A stretch of DNA of 64,000 nt from Sepiola atlantica (lineage: Eukaryota > Mollusca > Cephalopoda > Sepiida > Sepiolidae). A program made the translations under genes and the position numbers. Position 1 is the stretch's first letter. Every line of letters starts with the position of its first letter. The stretch covers positions 124,001 to 188,000 of the forward strand of contig CAUVYP010000262.1 of the NCBI GenBank assembly GCA_963556195.1, read 5' to 3'. Below, one piece after another: positions 11,034 to 24,796 of the stretch. A model generated the notes under the pieces. It had not been told where the DNA came from. It saw only the letters and a program-made list of their open reading frames with translations, and searched no databases.

Positions 11034-14009
11034 TTAGCGCGTTTTAAAGTTGATATCGCTTTTGTTTATAACTTCCACATTTATTCGAATTGTGCAACGA
11101 AACTTTGCAGACAGTCGCGGATAGGCCTTTTCTAGTGAAGTACCAAGTTTCAGAAGTGCCGCTCTAGTACTGCCGGAGATATGCCGATACAAACTGAATA
11201 CGCAAAACATCAACAAAATTTAGCGCGTTTTAAAGTTGATATCGCTTTTGTTTATAACTTCCACATTTATTCGAATTGTGCAACGAAACTTTACAGACAG
11301 TCGCGGAGATACATTTTCTACTGAAGTACCAAGTTTCAGAAGTGCAGCTCTTGTACTGCCGGAGATATGTTGATACAAACTTAATACGCAAAACATCAAC
11401 AAAATTTAGCGCGTTTTAAAGTTGATATCGCTTTTGTATATAACTTCCACATTTATTCGAATTGTGCAACGAAACTTTGCAGACAACCGCGGAGACACAT
11501 TTTCTACTGAAGTACCAAGTTTCAGAAGTGCAGCTCTTGTACTGCCGGAGATATGTCGATACAAACTGAATACGCAAAACATCAACAAAATTTAGCGCGT
11601 TTTAAAGTTGATATCGCTTTTGTTTATAACTTCCACATTTGTTCGAATTGTGCAACGAAACTTTGCAGACAGTCGCGGATAGGCCTTTTCTAGTTAAGTA
11701 CCAAGTTTCAGAAGTGCAGCTCTAGTACTGCCGGAGATATGTCGATACAAACTGAATACGCAAAACATCAACAAAATTTAGCGCGTTTTAAAGTTGATAT
11801 CGCTTTTGTTTATAACTTCCACATTTATTCGAATTGTGCAACGAAACTTTGCAGACAGTCGCGGATAGGCCTTTTCTAGTGAAGTACCAAGTTTCAGAAG
11901 TGCAGCTCTTGTACTGCCGGAGATATGCCGATACAAACTGAATACGTAAAACATCAACAAAATTGAGCGCGTTTTAAAGTTGATATCGCTTTTGTTTATA
12001 ACTTCCACATTTATTCGAATTGTGCAACGAAACTTTGCAGACAGTCGCGGAGACACATTTTCTACTGAAGTACCAAGTTTCAGAAGTGCAGCTCTTGTAC
12101 TGCCGGAGATATGTCGATACAAACTTAATACGCAAAACATCAACAAAATTTAGCGCGTTTTAAAGTTGATATCGCTTTTGTTTATAACTTCCACATTTGT
12201 TCGAATTGTGCAACGAAACTTTGCAGACAGTCGCGGAGACACATTTTCTACTGAAGTACCAAGTTTCAGAAGTGCAGCTCTTGTACTGCCGGAGATATGT
12301 CGATACAAACTTAATACGCAAAACATCAACAAAATTTAGCGCGTTTTAAAGTTGATATCGCTTTTGTTTATAACTTCCACATTTGTTCGAATTGTGCAAC
12401 GAAACTTTGCAGACAGTCGCGGATAGGCCTTTTCTAGTGAAGTACCAAGTTTCAGAAGTGCAGCTCTAGTACTGCCGGAGATATGTCGATACAAACAGAA
12501 TACGCAAAACATCAAAAAAATTTAGCGCGTTTTAAAGTTGATATCGCTTTTGTTTATAACTTCCACATTTATTCGAATTGTGCAACGAAACTTTGCAGAC
12601 AGTCGCGGATAGGCCTTGTCTAGTGAAGTACCAAGTTTCAGAAGTGCCGCTCTAGTACTGCCGGAGATATGCCGATACAAACTGAATACGTAAAACATCA
12701 ACAAAATTGAGCGCGTTTTAAAGTTGATATCGCTTTTGTTTATAACTTCCACATTTATTCGAATTGTGCAACGAAACTTTGCAGACAGTCGCGGAGACAC
12801 ATTTTCTACTGAAGTACCAAGTTTCAGAAGTGCAGCTCTTGTACTGCCGGAGATATGTCGATACAAACTGAATACGCAACACATCAAAAAAATTTAGCGC
12901 GTTTTAAAGTTGATATCGCTTTTGTTTATAACTTCCCCATTTATTCGAATTGTGCAACGAAACTTTGCAGACAGTCGCGGATAGGCCTTTTCTAGTGAAG
13001 TACCAAGTTTCAGAAGTGCCGCTCTAGTACTGCCGGAGATATGCCGATACAAACTGAATACGCAAAACATCAACAAAATTTAGCGCGTTTTAAAGTTGAT
13101 ATCGCTTTTGTTTATAACTTCCACATTTATTCGAATTGTGCAACGAAACTTTACAGACAGTCGCGGAGACACATTTTCTACTGAAGTACCAAGTTTCAGA
13201 AGTGCAGCTCTTGTACTGCCGGAGATATGTTGATACAAACTTAATACGCAAAACATCAACAAAATTTAGCGCGTTTTAAAGTTGATATCGCTTTTGTATA
13301 TAACTTCCACATTTATTCGAATTGTGCAACGAAACTTTGCAGACAACCGCGGAGACACATTTTCTACTGAAGTACCAAGTTTCAGAAGTGCAGCTCTTGT
13401 ACTGCCGGAGATATGTCGATACAAACTGAATACGCAAAACATCAACAAAATTTAGCGCGTTTTAAAGTTTATATCGCTTTTGTTTATAACTTCCACATTT
13501 GTTCGAATTGTGCAACGAAACTTTGCAGACAGTCGCGGATAGGCCTTTTCTAGTTAAGTACCAAGTTTCAGAAGTGCAGCTCTAGTACTGCCGGAGATAT
13601 GTCGATACAAACTGAATACGCAAAACATCAACAAAATTTAGCGCGTTTTAAAGTTGATATCGCTTTTGTTTATAACTTCCACATTTAATCGAATTGTGCA
13701 ACGAAACTTTGCAGACAGTCGCGGATAGGCCTTTTCTAGTGAAGTACAAAGTTTCAGAAGTGCCGCTCTAGTACTGCCGGAGATATGCCGATACAAACTG
13801 AATACGTAAAACATCAACAAAATTTAGCGCGTTTTAAAGTTGATATCGCTTTTGTTTATGACTTCCACATTTATTCGAATTCTGCGACGAAACTTTGCAG
13901 ACAGTCGCGGAGACACATTTACTACTGAAGTACCAAGTTTCAGAAGTGCAGCTCTTGTACTGCCGGAGATATGTCGATACAAACTTAATACGCAAAACAT
14001 CAACAAAAT
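10848..14009. repeat. 17-monomer unit (3162 bp), pair B copy 1
   Basis: Monomer 10848 (T4) is identical to 14010, and homology runs on to 17171. Content: T4; I1-I4 (11034-11777); T1, T2, T3, T4 (11778-12521); two T monomers (12522, 12708); I1-I4 again (12894-13637); I5 (13638); I6 (13824, TTTATGACTTCC). I noticed only two differences from copy 2: 11610/14772 (G/T) and 13406/16568 (C/T). It has the same length as pair A but a different composition. The crossover lies between about 13922 and 14062. Confidence 0.88.
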
Positions 14010-17000
14010 TTAGCGCGTTTTAAAGTTGATATCGCTTTTGTTTATAACTTCCACATTTGTTCGAATTGTGCAACGAAACTTTGCAGACAGTCGCGGATAG
14101 GCCTTTTCTAGTGAAGTACCAAGTTTCAGAAGTGCAGCTCTAGTACTGCCGGAGATATGTCGATACAAACTGAATACGCAAAACATCAAAAAAATTTAGC
14201 GCGTTTTAAAGTTGATATCGCTTTTGTTTATAACTTCCACATTTATTCGAATTGTGCAACGAAACTTTGCAGACAGTCGCGGATAGGCCTTTTCTAGTGA
14301 AGTACCAAGTTTCAGAAGTGCCGCTCTAGTACTGCCGGAGATATGCCGATACAAACTGAATACGCAAAACATCAACAAAATTTAGCGCGTTTTAAAGTTG
14401 ATATCGCTTTTGTTTATAACTTCCACATTTATTCGAATTGTGCAACGAAACTTTACAGACAGTCGCGGAGATACATTTTCTACTGAAGTACCAAGTTTCA
14501 GAAGTGCAGCTCTTGTACTGCCGGAGATATGTTGATACAAACTTAATACGCAAAACATCAACAAAATTTAGCGCGTTTTAAAGTTGATATCGCTTTTGTA
14601 TATAACTTCCACATTTATTCGAATTGTGCAACGAAACTTTGCAGACAACCGCGGAGACACATTTTCTACTGAAGTACCAAGTTTCAGAAGTGCAGCTCTT
14701 GTACTGCCGGAGATATGTCGATACAAACTGAATACGCAAAACATCAACAAAATTTAGCGCGTTTTAAAGTTTATATCGCTTTTGTTTATAACTTCCACAT
14801 TTGTTCGAATTGTGCAACGAAACTTTGCAGACAGTCGCGGATAGGCCTTTTCTAGTTAAGTACCAAGTTTCAGAAGTGCAGCTCTAGTACTGCCGGAGAT
14901 ATGTCGATACAAACTGAATACGCAAAACATCAACAAAATTTAGCGCGTTTTAAAGTTGATATCGCTTTTGTTTATAACTTCCACATTTATTCGAATTGTG
15001 CAACGAAACTTTGCAGACAGTCGCGGATAGGCCTTTTCTAGTGAAGTACCAAGTTTCAGAAGTGCAGCTCTTGTACTGCCGGAGATATGCCGATACAAAC
15101 TGAATACGTAAAACATCAACAAAATTGAGCGCGTTTTAAAGTTGATATCGCTTTTGTTTATAACTTCCACATTTATTCGAATTGTGCAACGAAACTTTGC
15201 AGACAGTCGCGGAGACACATTTTCTACTGAAGTACCAAGTTTCAGAAGTGCAGCTCTTGTACTGCCGGAGATATGTCGATACAAACTTAATACGCAAAAC
15301 ATCAACAAAATTTAGCGCGTTTTAAAGTTGATATCGCTTTTGTTTATAACTTCCACATTTGTTCGAATTGTGCAACGAAACTTTGCAGACAGTCGCGGAG
15401 ACACATTTTCTACTGAAGTACCAAGTTTCAGAAGTGCAGCTCTTGTACTGCCGGAGATATGTCGATACAAACTTAATACGCAAAACATCAACAAAATTTA
15501 GCGCGTTTTAAAGTTGATATCGCTTTTGTTTATAACTTCCACATTTGTTCGAATTGTGCAACGAAACTTTGCAGACAGTCGCGGATAGGCCTTTTCTAGT
15601 GAAGTACCAAGTTTCAGAAGTGCAGCTCTAGTACTGCCGGAGATATGTCGATACAAACAGAATACGCAAAACATCAAAAAAATTTAGCGCGTTTTAAAGT
15701 TGATATCGCTTTTGTTTATAACTTCCACATTTATTCGAATTGTGCAACGAAACTTTGCAGACAGTCGCGGATAGGCCTTGTCTAGTGAAGTACCAAGTTT
15801 CAGAAGTGCCGCTCTAGTACTGCCGGAGATATGCCGATACAAACTGAATACGTAAAACATCAACAAAATTGAGCGCGTTTTAAAGTTGATATCGCTTTTG
15901 TTTATAACTTCCACATTTATTCGAATTGTGCAACGAAACTTTGCAGACAGTCGCGGAGACACATTTTCTACTGAAGTACCAAGTTTCAGAAGTGCAGCTC
16001 TTGTACTGCCGGAGATATGTCGATACAAACTGAATACGCAACACATCAAAAAAATTTAGCGCGTTTTAAAGTTGATATCGCTTTTGTTTATAACTTCCCC
16101 ATTTATTCGAATTGTGCAACGAAACTTTGCAGACAGTCGCGGATAGGCCTTTTCTAGTGAAGTACCAAGTTTCAGAAGTGCCGCTCTAGTACTGCCGGAG
16201 ATATGCCGATACAAACTGAATACGCAAAACATCAACAAAATTTAGCGCGTTTTAAAGTTGATATCGCTTTTGTTTATAACTTCCACATTTATTCGAATTG
16301 TGCAACGAAACTTTACAGACAGTCGCGGAGACACATTTTCTACTGAAGTACCAAGTTTCAGAAGTGCAGCTCTTGTACTGCCGGAGATATGTTGATACAA
16401 ACTTAATACGCAAAACATCAACAAAATTTAGCGCGTTTTAAAGTTGATATCGCTTTTGTATATAACTTCCACATTTATTCGAATTGTGCAACGAAACTTT
16501 GCAGACAACCGCGGAGACACATTTTCTACTGAAGTACCAAGTTTCAGAAGTGCAGCTCTTGTACTGCTGGAGATATGTCGATACAAACTGAATACGCAAA
16601 ACATCAACAAAATTTAGCGCGTTTTAAAGTTTATATCGCTTTTGTTTATAACTTCCACATTTGTTCGAATTGTGCAACGAAACTTTGCAGACAGTCGCGG
16701 ATAGGCCTTTTCTAGTTAAGTACCAAGTTTCAGAAGTGCAGCTCTAGTACTGCCGGAGATATGTCGATACAAACTGAATACGCAAAACATCAACAAAATT
16801 TAGCGCGTTTTAAAGTTGATATCGCTTTTGTTTATAACTTCCACATTTAATCGAATTGTGCAACGAAACTTTGCAGACAGTCGCGGATAGGCCTTTTCTA
16901 GTGAAGTACAAAGTTTCAGAAGTGCCGCTCTAGTACTGCCGGAGATATGCCGATACAAACTGAATACGTAAAACATCAACAAAATTTAGCGCGTTTTAAA

Positions 17001-17171
17001 GTTGATATCGCTTTTGTTTATGACTTCCACATTTATTCGAATTCTGCGACGAAACTTTGCAGACAGTCGCGGAGACACATTTACTACTGAAGTACCAAGT
17101 TTCAGAAGTGCAGCTCTTGTACTGCCGGAGATATGTCGATACAAACTTAATACGCAAAACATCAACAAAAT
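14010..17171. repeat. 17-monomer unit (3162 bp), pair B copy 2
   Basis: Near-identical repeat of the unit to its left. Homology stops inside the next monomer at 17225, where TTCAAATTG replaces TTCGAATTG and the hexamer region becomes GGGGACAC instead of the TAGGCC state. Private variants such as ACAAACAGAATACG (near 12490 and 15652) and AACACATC (near 12878 and 16040) occur once in each copy at the same offset. Confidence 0.88.
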
Positions 17172-20100
17172 TTAGCGCGTTTTAAAGTTGATATCGCTTT
17201 TGTTTATAACTTCCACATTTGTTCAAATTGTGCAACGAAACTTTGCAGACAGTCGCGGGGACACATTTTCTACTGAAGTACCAAGTTTCAGAAGTGCAGC
17301 TCTTGTACTGCCGGAGATATGTCGATACAAACTTAATACGCAAAACATCAACAAAATTTAGCGCGTTTTAAAGTTGATATCGCTTTTGTTTATAACTTCC
17401 ACATTTGTTCGAATTGTGCAACGAAACTTTGCAGACAGTCGCGGATAAGCCTTTTCTAGTGAAGTACCAAGTTTCAGAAGTGCAGCTCTAGTACTGCCGG
17501 AGATATGTCGATACAAACTGAATACGCAAAACATCAAAAAAATTTTGCGCGTTTTAAAGTTGATATCGCTTTTGTTTATAACTTCTACATTTGTTCGAAT
17601 TGTGCAACGAAACTTTGCAGACAGTCGCGGAGACACATTTTCTACTGAAGTACCAAGTTTCAGAAGTGCAGCTCTTGTACTGCCGGAGATATGTCGATAC
17701 AAACTTAATACGCAAAACATCAACAAAATTTAGCGCGTTTTAAAGTTGATATCGCTTTTGTTTATAACTTCCACATTTATTCGAATTGTGCAACGAAACT
17801 TTGCAGACAGTCGCGGATAGGCCTTTTCTAGTGAAGTACCAAGTTTCAGAAGTGCAGCTCTTGTACTGCCGGAGATATGCCGATACAAACTGAATACGTA
17901 CAACATCAACAAAATTGAGCGCGTTTTAAAGTTGATATCGCTTTTGTTTATAACTTCCACATTTATTCGAATTGTGCAACGAAACTTTGCAGACAGTCGC
18001 GGAGACACATTGTCTACTGAAGTACCAAGTTTCGGAAGTGCAGCTCTTGTACTGGCGGAGATATGTCGATACAAACTTAATACGCAAAACATCAAAAAAT
18101 TTAGCGCGTTTTAAAGTTGATATCGCTTTTGTTTATTACTTCCACATTTGTTCGAATTGTGCAACGAAACTTTGCAGACAGTCGCGGAGACACATTTTCT
18201 ACTGAAGTACCAAGTTTCAGAAGTGCAGCTCTTGTACTGCCGGAGATATGTCGATACAAACTTAATATGCAAAACATCAACAAAATTTAGCGCGTTTTAA
18301 AGTTGATATCGCTTTTGTTTATAACTTCCACATTTGTTCGAATTGTGCAACGAAACTTTGCAGATAGTCGCGGATAGGCCTTTTCTAGTGAAGTACCAAG
18401 TTTCAGAAGTGCAGCTCTTGCACTGCCGGAGATATGTCGATACAAACTGAATACGCAAAACATCAAAAAAATTTAGCGCGTTTTAAAGTTGATATCGCTT
18501 TTGTTTATAACTTCCACATTTATTCGAATTGTGCAACGAAACTTTGCAGACAGTCGCGGATAGGCCTTTTCTACTGAAGTATCAAGTTTCAGAAGTGCAG
18601 CTCTAGTACTGCCGGAGATATGCCGATACAAACTGAATACGTAAAACATCAACAAAATTGAGCGCGTTTTAAAGTTGATATCGCTTTTGTTTATAACTTC
18701 CACATTTATTCGAATTGTGCAACGAAACTTTGCAGACAGTCGCGGAGACACATTTTCTACTGAAGTACCAAGTTTCAGAAGTGCAGCTCGTGTACTGCCG
18801 GAGATATGTCGATACAAACTTAATACGCAAAACATCAACAAAATTTAGCGTGTTTTAAAGTTGATATCGCTTATGATTATAACTTCCACATTTATTCGAA
18901 TTGTGCAACGAAACTTTGCAGACAGTCGCGGAGACACATTTTCTACTGAAGTACCAAGTTTCAGAAGTGCAGCTCTTGTACTGCCGGAGATATGTCGATA
19001 CAAACTTAATACGCCAAACATCAACAAAATTTAGCGCGTTTTAAAGTTGATATCGCTTTTGTTTATAACTTCCACATTTGTTCGAATTGTGCAACGAAAC
19101 TTTGCAGACAGTCGCGGAGACACATTTTCTACTGAAGTACCAAGTTTCAGAAGTGCAGTTCTTGTACTGCCGGAGATATGTCGATACAAACTTAATACGC
19201 AAAACATAAACAAAATTTAGCGCGTTTTAAAGTTGATTTCGCTTTTGTTTATAACTTCCACATTTGTTCGAATTGTGCAACGAAACTTTGCAGACAGTCG
19301 CGGATAGGCCTTTTCTAGTGAAGTATTAAGTTTCAGAAGTGCAGCTCTAGTACTGCCGGAGATATGTCGATACAAACTGAATACGCAAAACATCAAAAAA
19401 ATTTAGCGCGTTTTAAAGTTGATATCGCTTTTGTTTATAACTTCCACATTTATTCGAATTGTGCAACGAAACTTTGCAGACAGTCGCGGATAGGCCTTTT
19501 CTAGTGAAGTACCAAGTTTCAGAAGTGCAGCTCTTGTACTGCCGGAGATATGCCGATACAAACTGAATACGTAAAACATCAACAAAATTGAGCGCGTTTT
19601 AAAGTTGATATCGCTTTTGTTTATAACTTCCACATTTATTCGAATTGTGCAACGAAACTTTGCAGACAGTCGCGGAGACACATTTTCTACTGAATTACCA
19701 AGTTTCAGAAGTGCAGCTCTAGTACTGCCGGAGATATGTCGATACAAACTTAATACGCAAAACATCAACAAAATTTAGCGCGTTTTAAAGTTGATATCGC
19801 TTTTGTTTATAACTTCCACATTTGTTCGAATTGTGCAACGAAACTTTTCAGACAGTCGCGGAGACACATTTTCTACTGAAGTACCAAGTTTCAGAAGTGT
19901 AGCTCTTGTACTGCCGGAGATATGTCGATACAAACTTAATACGCAAAACATCAACAAAATTTAGCGCGTTTTAAAGTTGATATCGCTTTTGTTTATAACT
20001 TCCACATTTGTTCGAATTGTGCAACGAAACTTTGCAGACAGTCGCGGATAGGCCTTTTCTAGTGAAGTACCAAGTTTCAGAAGTGCAGCTCTAGTACTGC

Positions 20101-20518
20101 CGGAGATATGTCGATACAAACTGAATACGCAAAACATCAAAAAAATTTAGCACGTTTTAAAGTTGATATCGCTTTTGTTTATAACTTCCACATTTATTCG
20201 AATTGTGCAACGAAACTTTGCAGACAGTCGCGGATAGGCCTTTTCTAGTGAAGTACCAAGTTTCAGAAGTGCAGCTCTAGTACTGCCGGAGATATGCCGA
20301 TACAAACTGAATACGTAAAACATCAACAAAATTGAGCGCGTTTTAAAGTAGATATCGCTTTTGTTTATAACTTCCACATTTATTCGAATTGTGCAACGAA
20401 ACTTTGCAGACAGTCGCAGAGACACATTTTCTACTGAAGTACCAAGTTTCAGAAGTGCAGCTCTTGTACTGCCGAAGATATGTCGATACAAACTGAATAC
20501 GCAAAACATCAAAAAAAT
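17172..20518. repeat. Class T tetramer block (18 monomers)
   Basis: A regular T1-T2-T3-T4 rhythm, with T1 at 17730, 18473, 19403 and 20147. The spacings are 743 (one base lost), 930 (five monomers, with an extra CTTATGATTATAAC monomer at 18845) and 744. T2 units begin TGAGCGCG and T4 units end CATCAAAAAAAT. This is the cleanest display of the 744-bp higher-order unit. Confidence 0.85.
17916..18100. repeat. 185-bp monomer with single-base deletion
   Basis: The A run before TTTAGCGCG is six instead of seven at about 18094-18099, so all landmarks shift by -1 from here. As a homopolymer change it is the indel most likely to be a sequencing error. The monomer also carries GTTTATTACTT just downstream and the private changes TTCGGAAG and ACTGGCGG. 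Confidence 0.85.
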
Positions 20519-21634
20519 TTAGCGCGTTTTAAAGTTGATATCGCTTTTGTTTATAACTTCCACATTTATTCGAATTGTGCAACGAAACTTTGCAGACAGT
20601 CGCGGATAGGCCTTTTCTAGTGAAGTACCAAGTTTCAGAAGTGCCGCTCTAGTACTGCCGGAGATATGCCGATACAAACTGAATACGCAAAACATCAACA
20701 AAATTTAGCGCGTTTTAAAGTTGATATCGCTTTTGTTTATAACTTCCACATTTATTCGAATTGTGCAACGAAACTTTACAGACAGTCGCGGAGACACATT
20801 TTTTACTGAAGTACCAAGTTTCAGAAGTGCAGCTCTTGTACTGCCGGAGATATGTTGATACAAACTTAATACGCAAAACATCAACAAAATTTAGCGCGTT
20901 TTAAAGTTGATATCGCTTTTGTATATAACTTCCACATTTATTCGAATTGTGCAACGAAACTTTGCAGACAACCGCGGAGACACATTTTCTACTGAAGTAC
21001 CAAGTTTCAGAAGTGCAGCTCTTGTACTGCCGGAGATATGTCGATACAAACTGAATACGCAAAACATCAACAAAATTTAGCGCGTTTTAAAGTTGATATC
21101 GCTTTTGTTTATAACTTCCACATTTGTTCGAATTGTGCAACGAAACTTTGCAGACAGTCGCGGATGGGCCTTTTCTAGTTAAGTACCAAGTTTCAGAAGT
21201 GCAGCTCTAGTACTGCCGGAGATATGTCGATACAAACTGAATACGCAAAACATCAACAAAATTAAGCGCGTTTTAAAGTTGATATCGCTTTTGTTTATAA
21301 CTTCCACATTTATTCGAATTGTGCAACGAAACTTTGCAGACAGTCGCGGATAGGCCTTTTCTAGTGAAGTACAAAGTTTCAGAAGTGCCGCTCTAGTACT
21401 GCCGGAGATATGCCGATACAAACTGAATACGTAAAACATCAACAAAATTTAGCGCGTTTTAAAGTTGATATCGCTTTTGTTTATGACTTCCACATTTATT
21501 CGAATTCTGCGACGAAACTTTGCAGACAGTCGCGGAGACACATTTACTACTGAAGTACCAAGTTTCAGAAGTGCAGCTCTTGTACTGCCGGAGATATGTC
21601 GATACAAACTTAATACGCAAAACATCAACAAAAT
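20519..21634. repeat. Class I cassette, complete (6 monomers, left-type)
   Basis: I1 20519 (GTGCCGCTC), I2 20705 (TTTACAGAC, TGTTGATAC), I3 20891 (TTGTATATAAC, ACAACCGCGG), I4 21077 (TAGTTAAG), I5 21263 (GTACAAAGTTTC), I6 21449 (TTTATGACTTCC, TTCTGCGACG, TTTACTACTG). With the two T monomers before it, it recurs 25 monomers later (20147 and 24797, spacing 4650). Confidence 0.85.
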
Positions 21635-23680
21635 TTAGCGCGTTTTAAAGTTGATATCGCTTTTGTTTATAACTTCCACATTTGTTCGAATTGTGCAACG
21701 AAACTTTGCAGACAGTCGCGGAGACACATTTTCTACTGAAGTACCAAGTTTCAGAAGTGCAGCTCTTGTACTGCCGGAGATATGTCGATACAAACTTAAT
21801 ACGCAAAACATCAACAAAATTTAGCGCGTTTTAAAGTTGATATCGCTTTTGTTTATAACTTCCACATTTGTTCGAATTGTGCAACGAAACTTTGCAGACA
21901 GTCGCGGATAGGCCTTTTCTAGTGAAGTACCAAGTTTCAGAAGTGCAGCTCTTGTACTGCCGGAGATATGTCGATACAAACTGAATACGCAAAACATCAA
22001 CAAAATTTAGCGCGTTTTAAAGTTGATATCGCTTTTGTTTATAACTTCCACATTTATTCGAATTGTGCAACGAAACTTTGCAGACAGTCGCGGATAGGCC
22101 TTTTCTAGTGAAGTACTAAGTTTCAGAAGTGCAGCTCTTGTACTGCCGGAGATATGCCGATACAAACTGAATACGTAAAACATCAAAAAAATTGAGCGCG
22201 TTTTAAAGTTGATATCGCTTTTGTTTATAACTTCCACATTTATTCAAATTGTGTCACGAAACTTTGCAGACAGTCGCGGAGACACATTTTCTACTTAAGT
22301 ACCAAGTTTCAGAAGTGCAGCTCTTGTACTGGCGGAGATATGTCGATACAAACTTAATACGCAAAACATCAACAAAATTTAGCGCGTTTTAAAGTTGATA
22401 TCGCTTTTGTTTATAACTTCCACATTTGTTCGAATTGTGCAACGAAACTTTGCAGACAGTCGCGGAGACACATTTACTACTGAAGTACCAAGTTTCAGAA
22501 GTGCAGCTCCAGTACTGCCGGAGATATGTCGATACAAACTTAATACGCAAAACATCAACAAAATTTAGCGCGTTTTAAAGTTGATATCGCTTTTGTTTAT
22601 AACTTCCACATTTGTTCGAATTGTGCAACGAAACTTTGCAGACAGTCGCGGATAGGCCTTTTCTAGTGAAGTACCACGTTTCATAAGTGCAGCTCTAGTA
22701 CTGCCGGAGATATGTCGATACAAACTGAATACGCAAAACATCAAAAAAATTTAGCGCGTTTTAAAGTTGATATCGCTTTTGTTTATAACTTCCACATTTA
22801 TTCGAATTGTGCAACGAAACTTTGCAGACAGTCGCGGATAGGCCTTTTCTAGTGAAGTACCAAGTTTCAGAAGTGCAGCTCTAGTACTGCCGGAGATATG
22901 CCAATACAAACTGAATACGTAAAACATCAACAAAATTTAGCGCGTTTTAAAGTTGATATCGCTTTTGTTTATAACTTCCACATTTATTCGAATTGTGCAA
23001 CGAAACTTTGCAGACAGTCGCGGAGACACATTTTCTACTGAAGTACCAAGTTTGAGAAGTGCAGCTCTTGTACTGCCGGAGATATGTCGATACAAACTTA
23101 ATACGCAAAACATCAACAAAATTTAGCGCGTTTTAAAGTTGATATCGCTTTTGTTTATAACTTCCACATTTGTTCGAATTGTGCAACGAAACTTTGCAGA
23201 CAGTCGCGGAGACACATTTTCTACTGAGGTACCAAGTTTCAGAAGTGCAGCTCTTGTACTGTCGGAGATATGTCGATACAAACTTAATACGCAAAACATC
23301 AACAAAATTTAGCGCGTTTTAAAGTTGATATCGCTTTTGTTTATAACTTCCACATTTGTTCGAATTGTGCAACGAAACTTTGCAGACAGTCGCGGATAGG
23401 CCTTTTCTAGTGAAGTACCAAGTTTCAGAAGTGCAGCTCTAGTACTGCCGGAGATATGTCGATACAAACTGAATACGCAAAACCTCAAAAAAATTTAGCG
23501 CGTTTTAAAGTTGATATCGCTTTTGTTTATAACTTCCACATTTATTCGAATTGTGCAACGAAACTTTGCAGACAGTCGCGGATAGGCCTTTTCTAGTGAA
23601 GTACCAAGTCTCAGAAGTGCAGCTCTAGTACTGCCGGAGATATGCCGATACAAACTGAATACGTAAAACATCAACAAAAT
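21635..23680. repeat. Class T tetramer block (11 monomers)
   Basis: T3, T4, T1, T2, T3, T4, T1, then a GACACA monomer without the TGA start, T3, T4, T1. Shared private changes with the block 4650 bp to the right support a 25-monomer duplication, for example GAGGTACC near 23227 and 27877, followed by CTGTCGG here and CTGTTGG there. Confidence 0.8.
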
Positions 23681-24796
23681 TGAGCGCGTTTTAAAGTTGA
23701 TATCGCTTTTGTTTATAACTTCCACATTTATTCGAATTGTGCAACGAAACTTTGCAGACAGTCGCGGAGACACATTTTCTACTGAAGTACCAAGTTTAAG
23801 AAGTGCAGCTCTTGCACTGCCGGATATATGTACATACAAACTGAATACGCAAAACTGCAACAAAATTTAGCGCGTTTTAAAGTTGATATCGCTTTTGTTT
23901 ATAACTTCCACATTTATTCGAATTGTGCAAGGAAACTTTGCAGACAGTCGCGGATAGGCCTTTTCTACTGAAGTACCAAGTTTCAGAAGTGCAGCTCTTG
24001 TACTGCCGGAGATATGTCGATACAAACTTAATACGCAAAACATCAACAAAATTTAGCGCGTTTTAAAGTTGATATCGCTTATGATTATAACTTCCACATT
24101 TATTCGAATTGTGCAACGAAACTTTGCAGACAGTCGCGGAGACACATTTTCTACAGAAGTACCAAGTTTCAGAAGTGCAGCTCTTGTACTGCCGCAGATA
24201 TGTCGATACAAACTTAATACGCAAAACATCAACAAAATTTAGCGCGTTTTAAAGTTGATATCGCTTTTGTTTATAACTTCCACATTTGTTCGAATTGTGC
24301 AACGAAACTTTGCAGAGAGTCGCGGAGACACATTTTCTACTGAAGTACCAAGTTTCAGAAGTGCAGCTCTTGTACTGCCGGAGATATGTCGATACAAACT
24401 GAATACGCAAAACATCAACAAAATTTAGCGCGTTTTAAAGTTGATATCGCTTTTGTTTATAACTTCCACATTTATTCGAATTGTGCAACGAAACTTTGCA
24501 GACAGTGGCGGATAGGCCTTTTCTAGTGAAGTACCAAGTTTCAGAAGTGCAGCTCTAGTACTGCCGGAGATATGCCGATACAAACTGAATACCCAAAACA
24601 TCAACAAAATTTAGCGCGTTTTAAAGTTGATATCGCTTTTGATTATAACTTCCACATTTATTCGAATTGTGCAACGAAACTTTGCAGACAGTCGCGGAGA
24701 CACATTTTCTACTGAAGTACCAAGTTTCAGAAGTGCAGCTCTTGTACTGCCGGAGATATGTCGATACAAACTGAATACGCAAAACATCAAAAAAAT
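23681..24796. repeat. Class II cassette, left portion (6 monomers)
   Basis: The first monomer starts as T2 (TGAGCGCG, GACACA) and ends as IIa (GCACTGCCGGATATATG), so the class change happens inside one monomer. Then come IIb 23867 (CAAGGAAAC), IIc 24053, a T3-like monomer 24239, IIe 24425 (GTGGCGG, ATACCCAAAAC) and IIf 24611 (TTGATTATAAC). IIg to IIk are missing here. Confidence 0.8.

Noticed and set aside
18094..18099. Biological significance of the one-base deletion in the A run
   Set aside because: A homopolymer length change of this kind is a common sequencing or consensus error, so I record it only as a phase shift.
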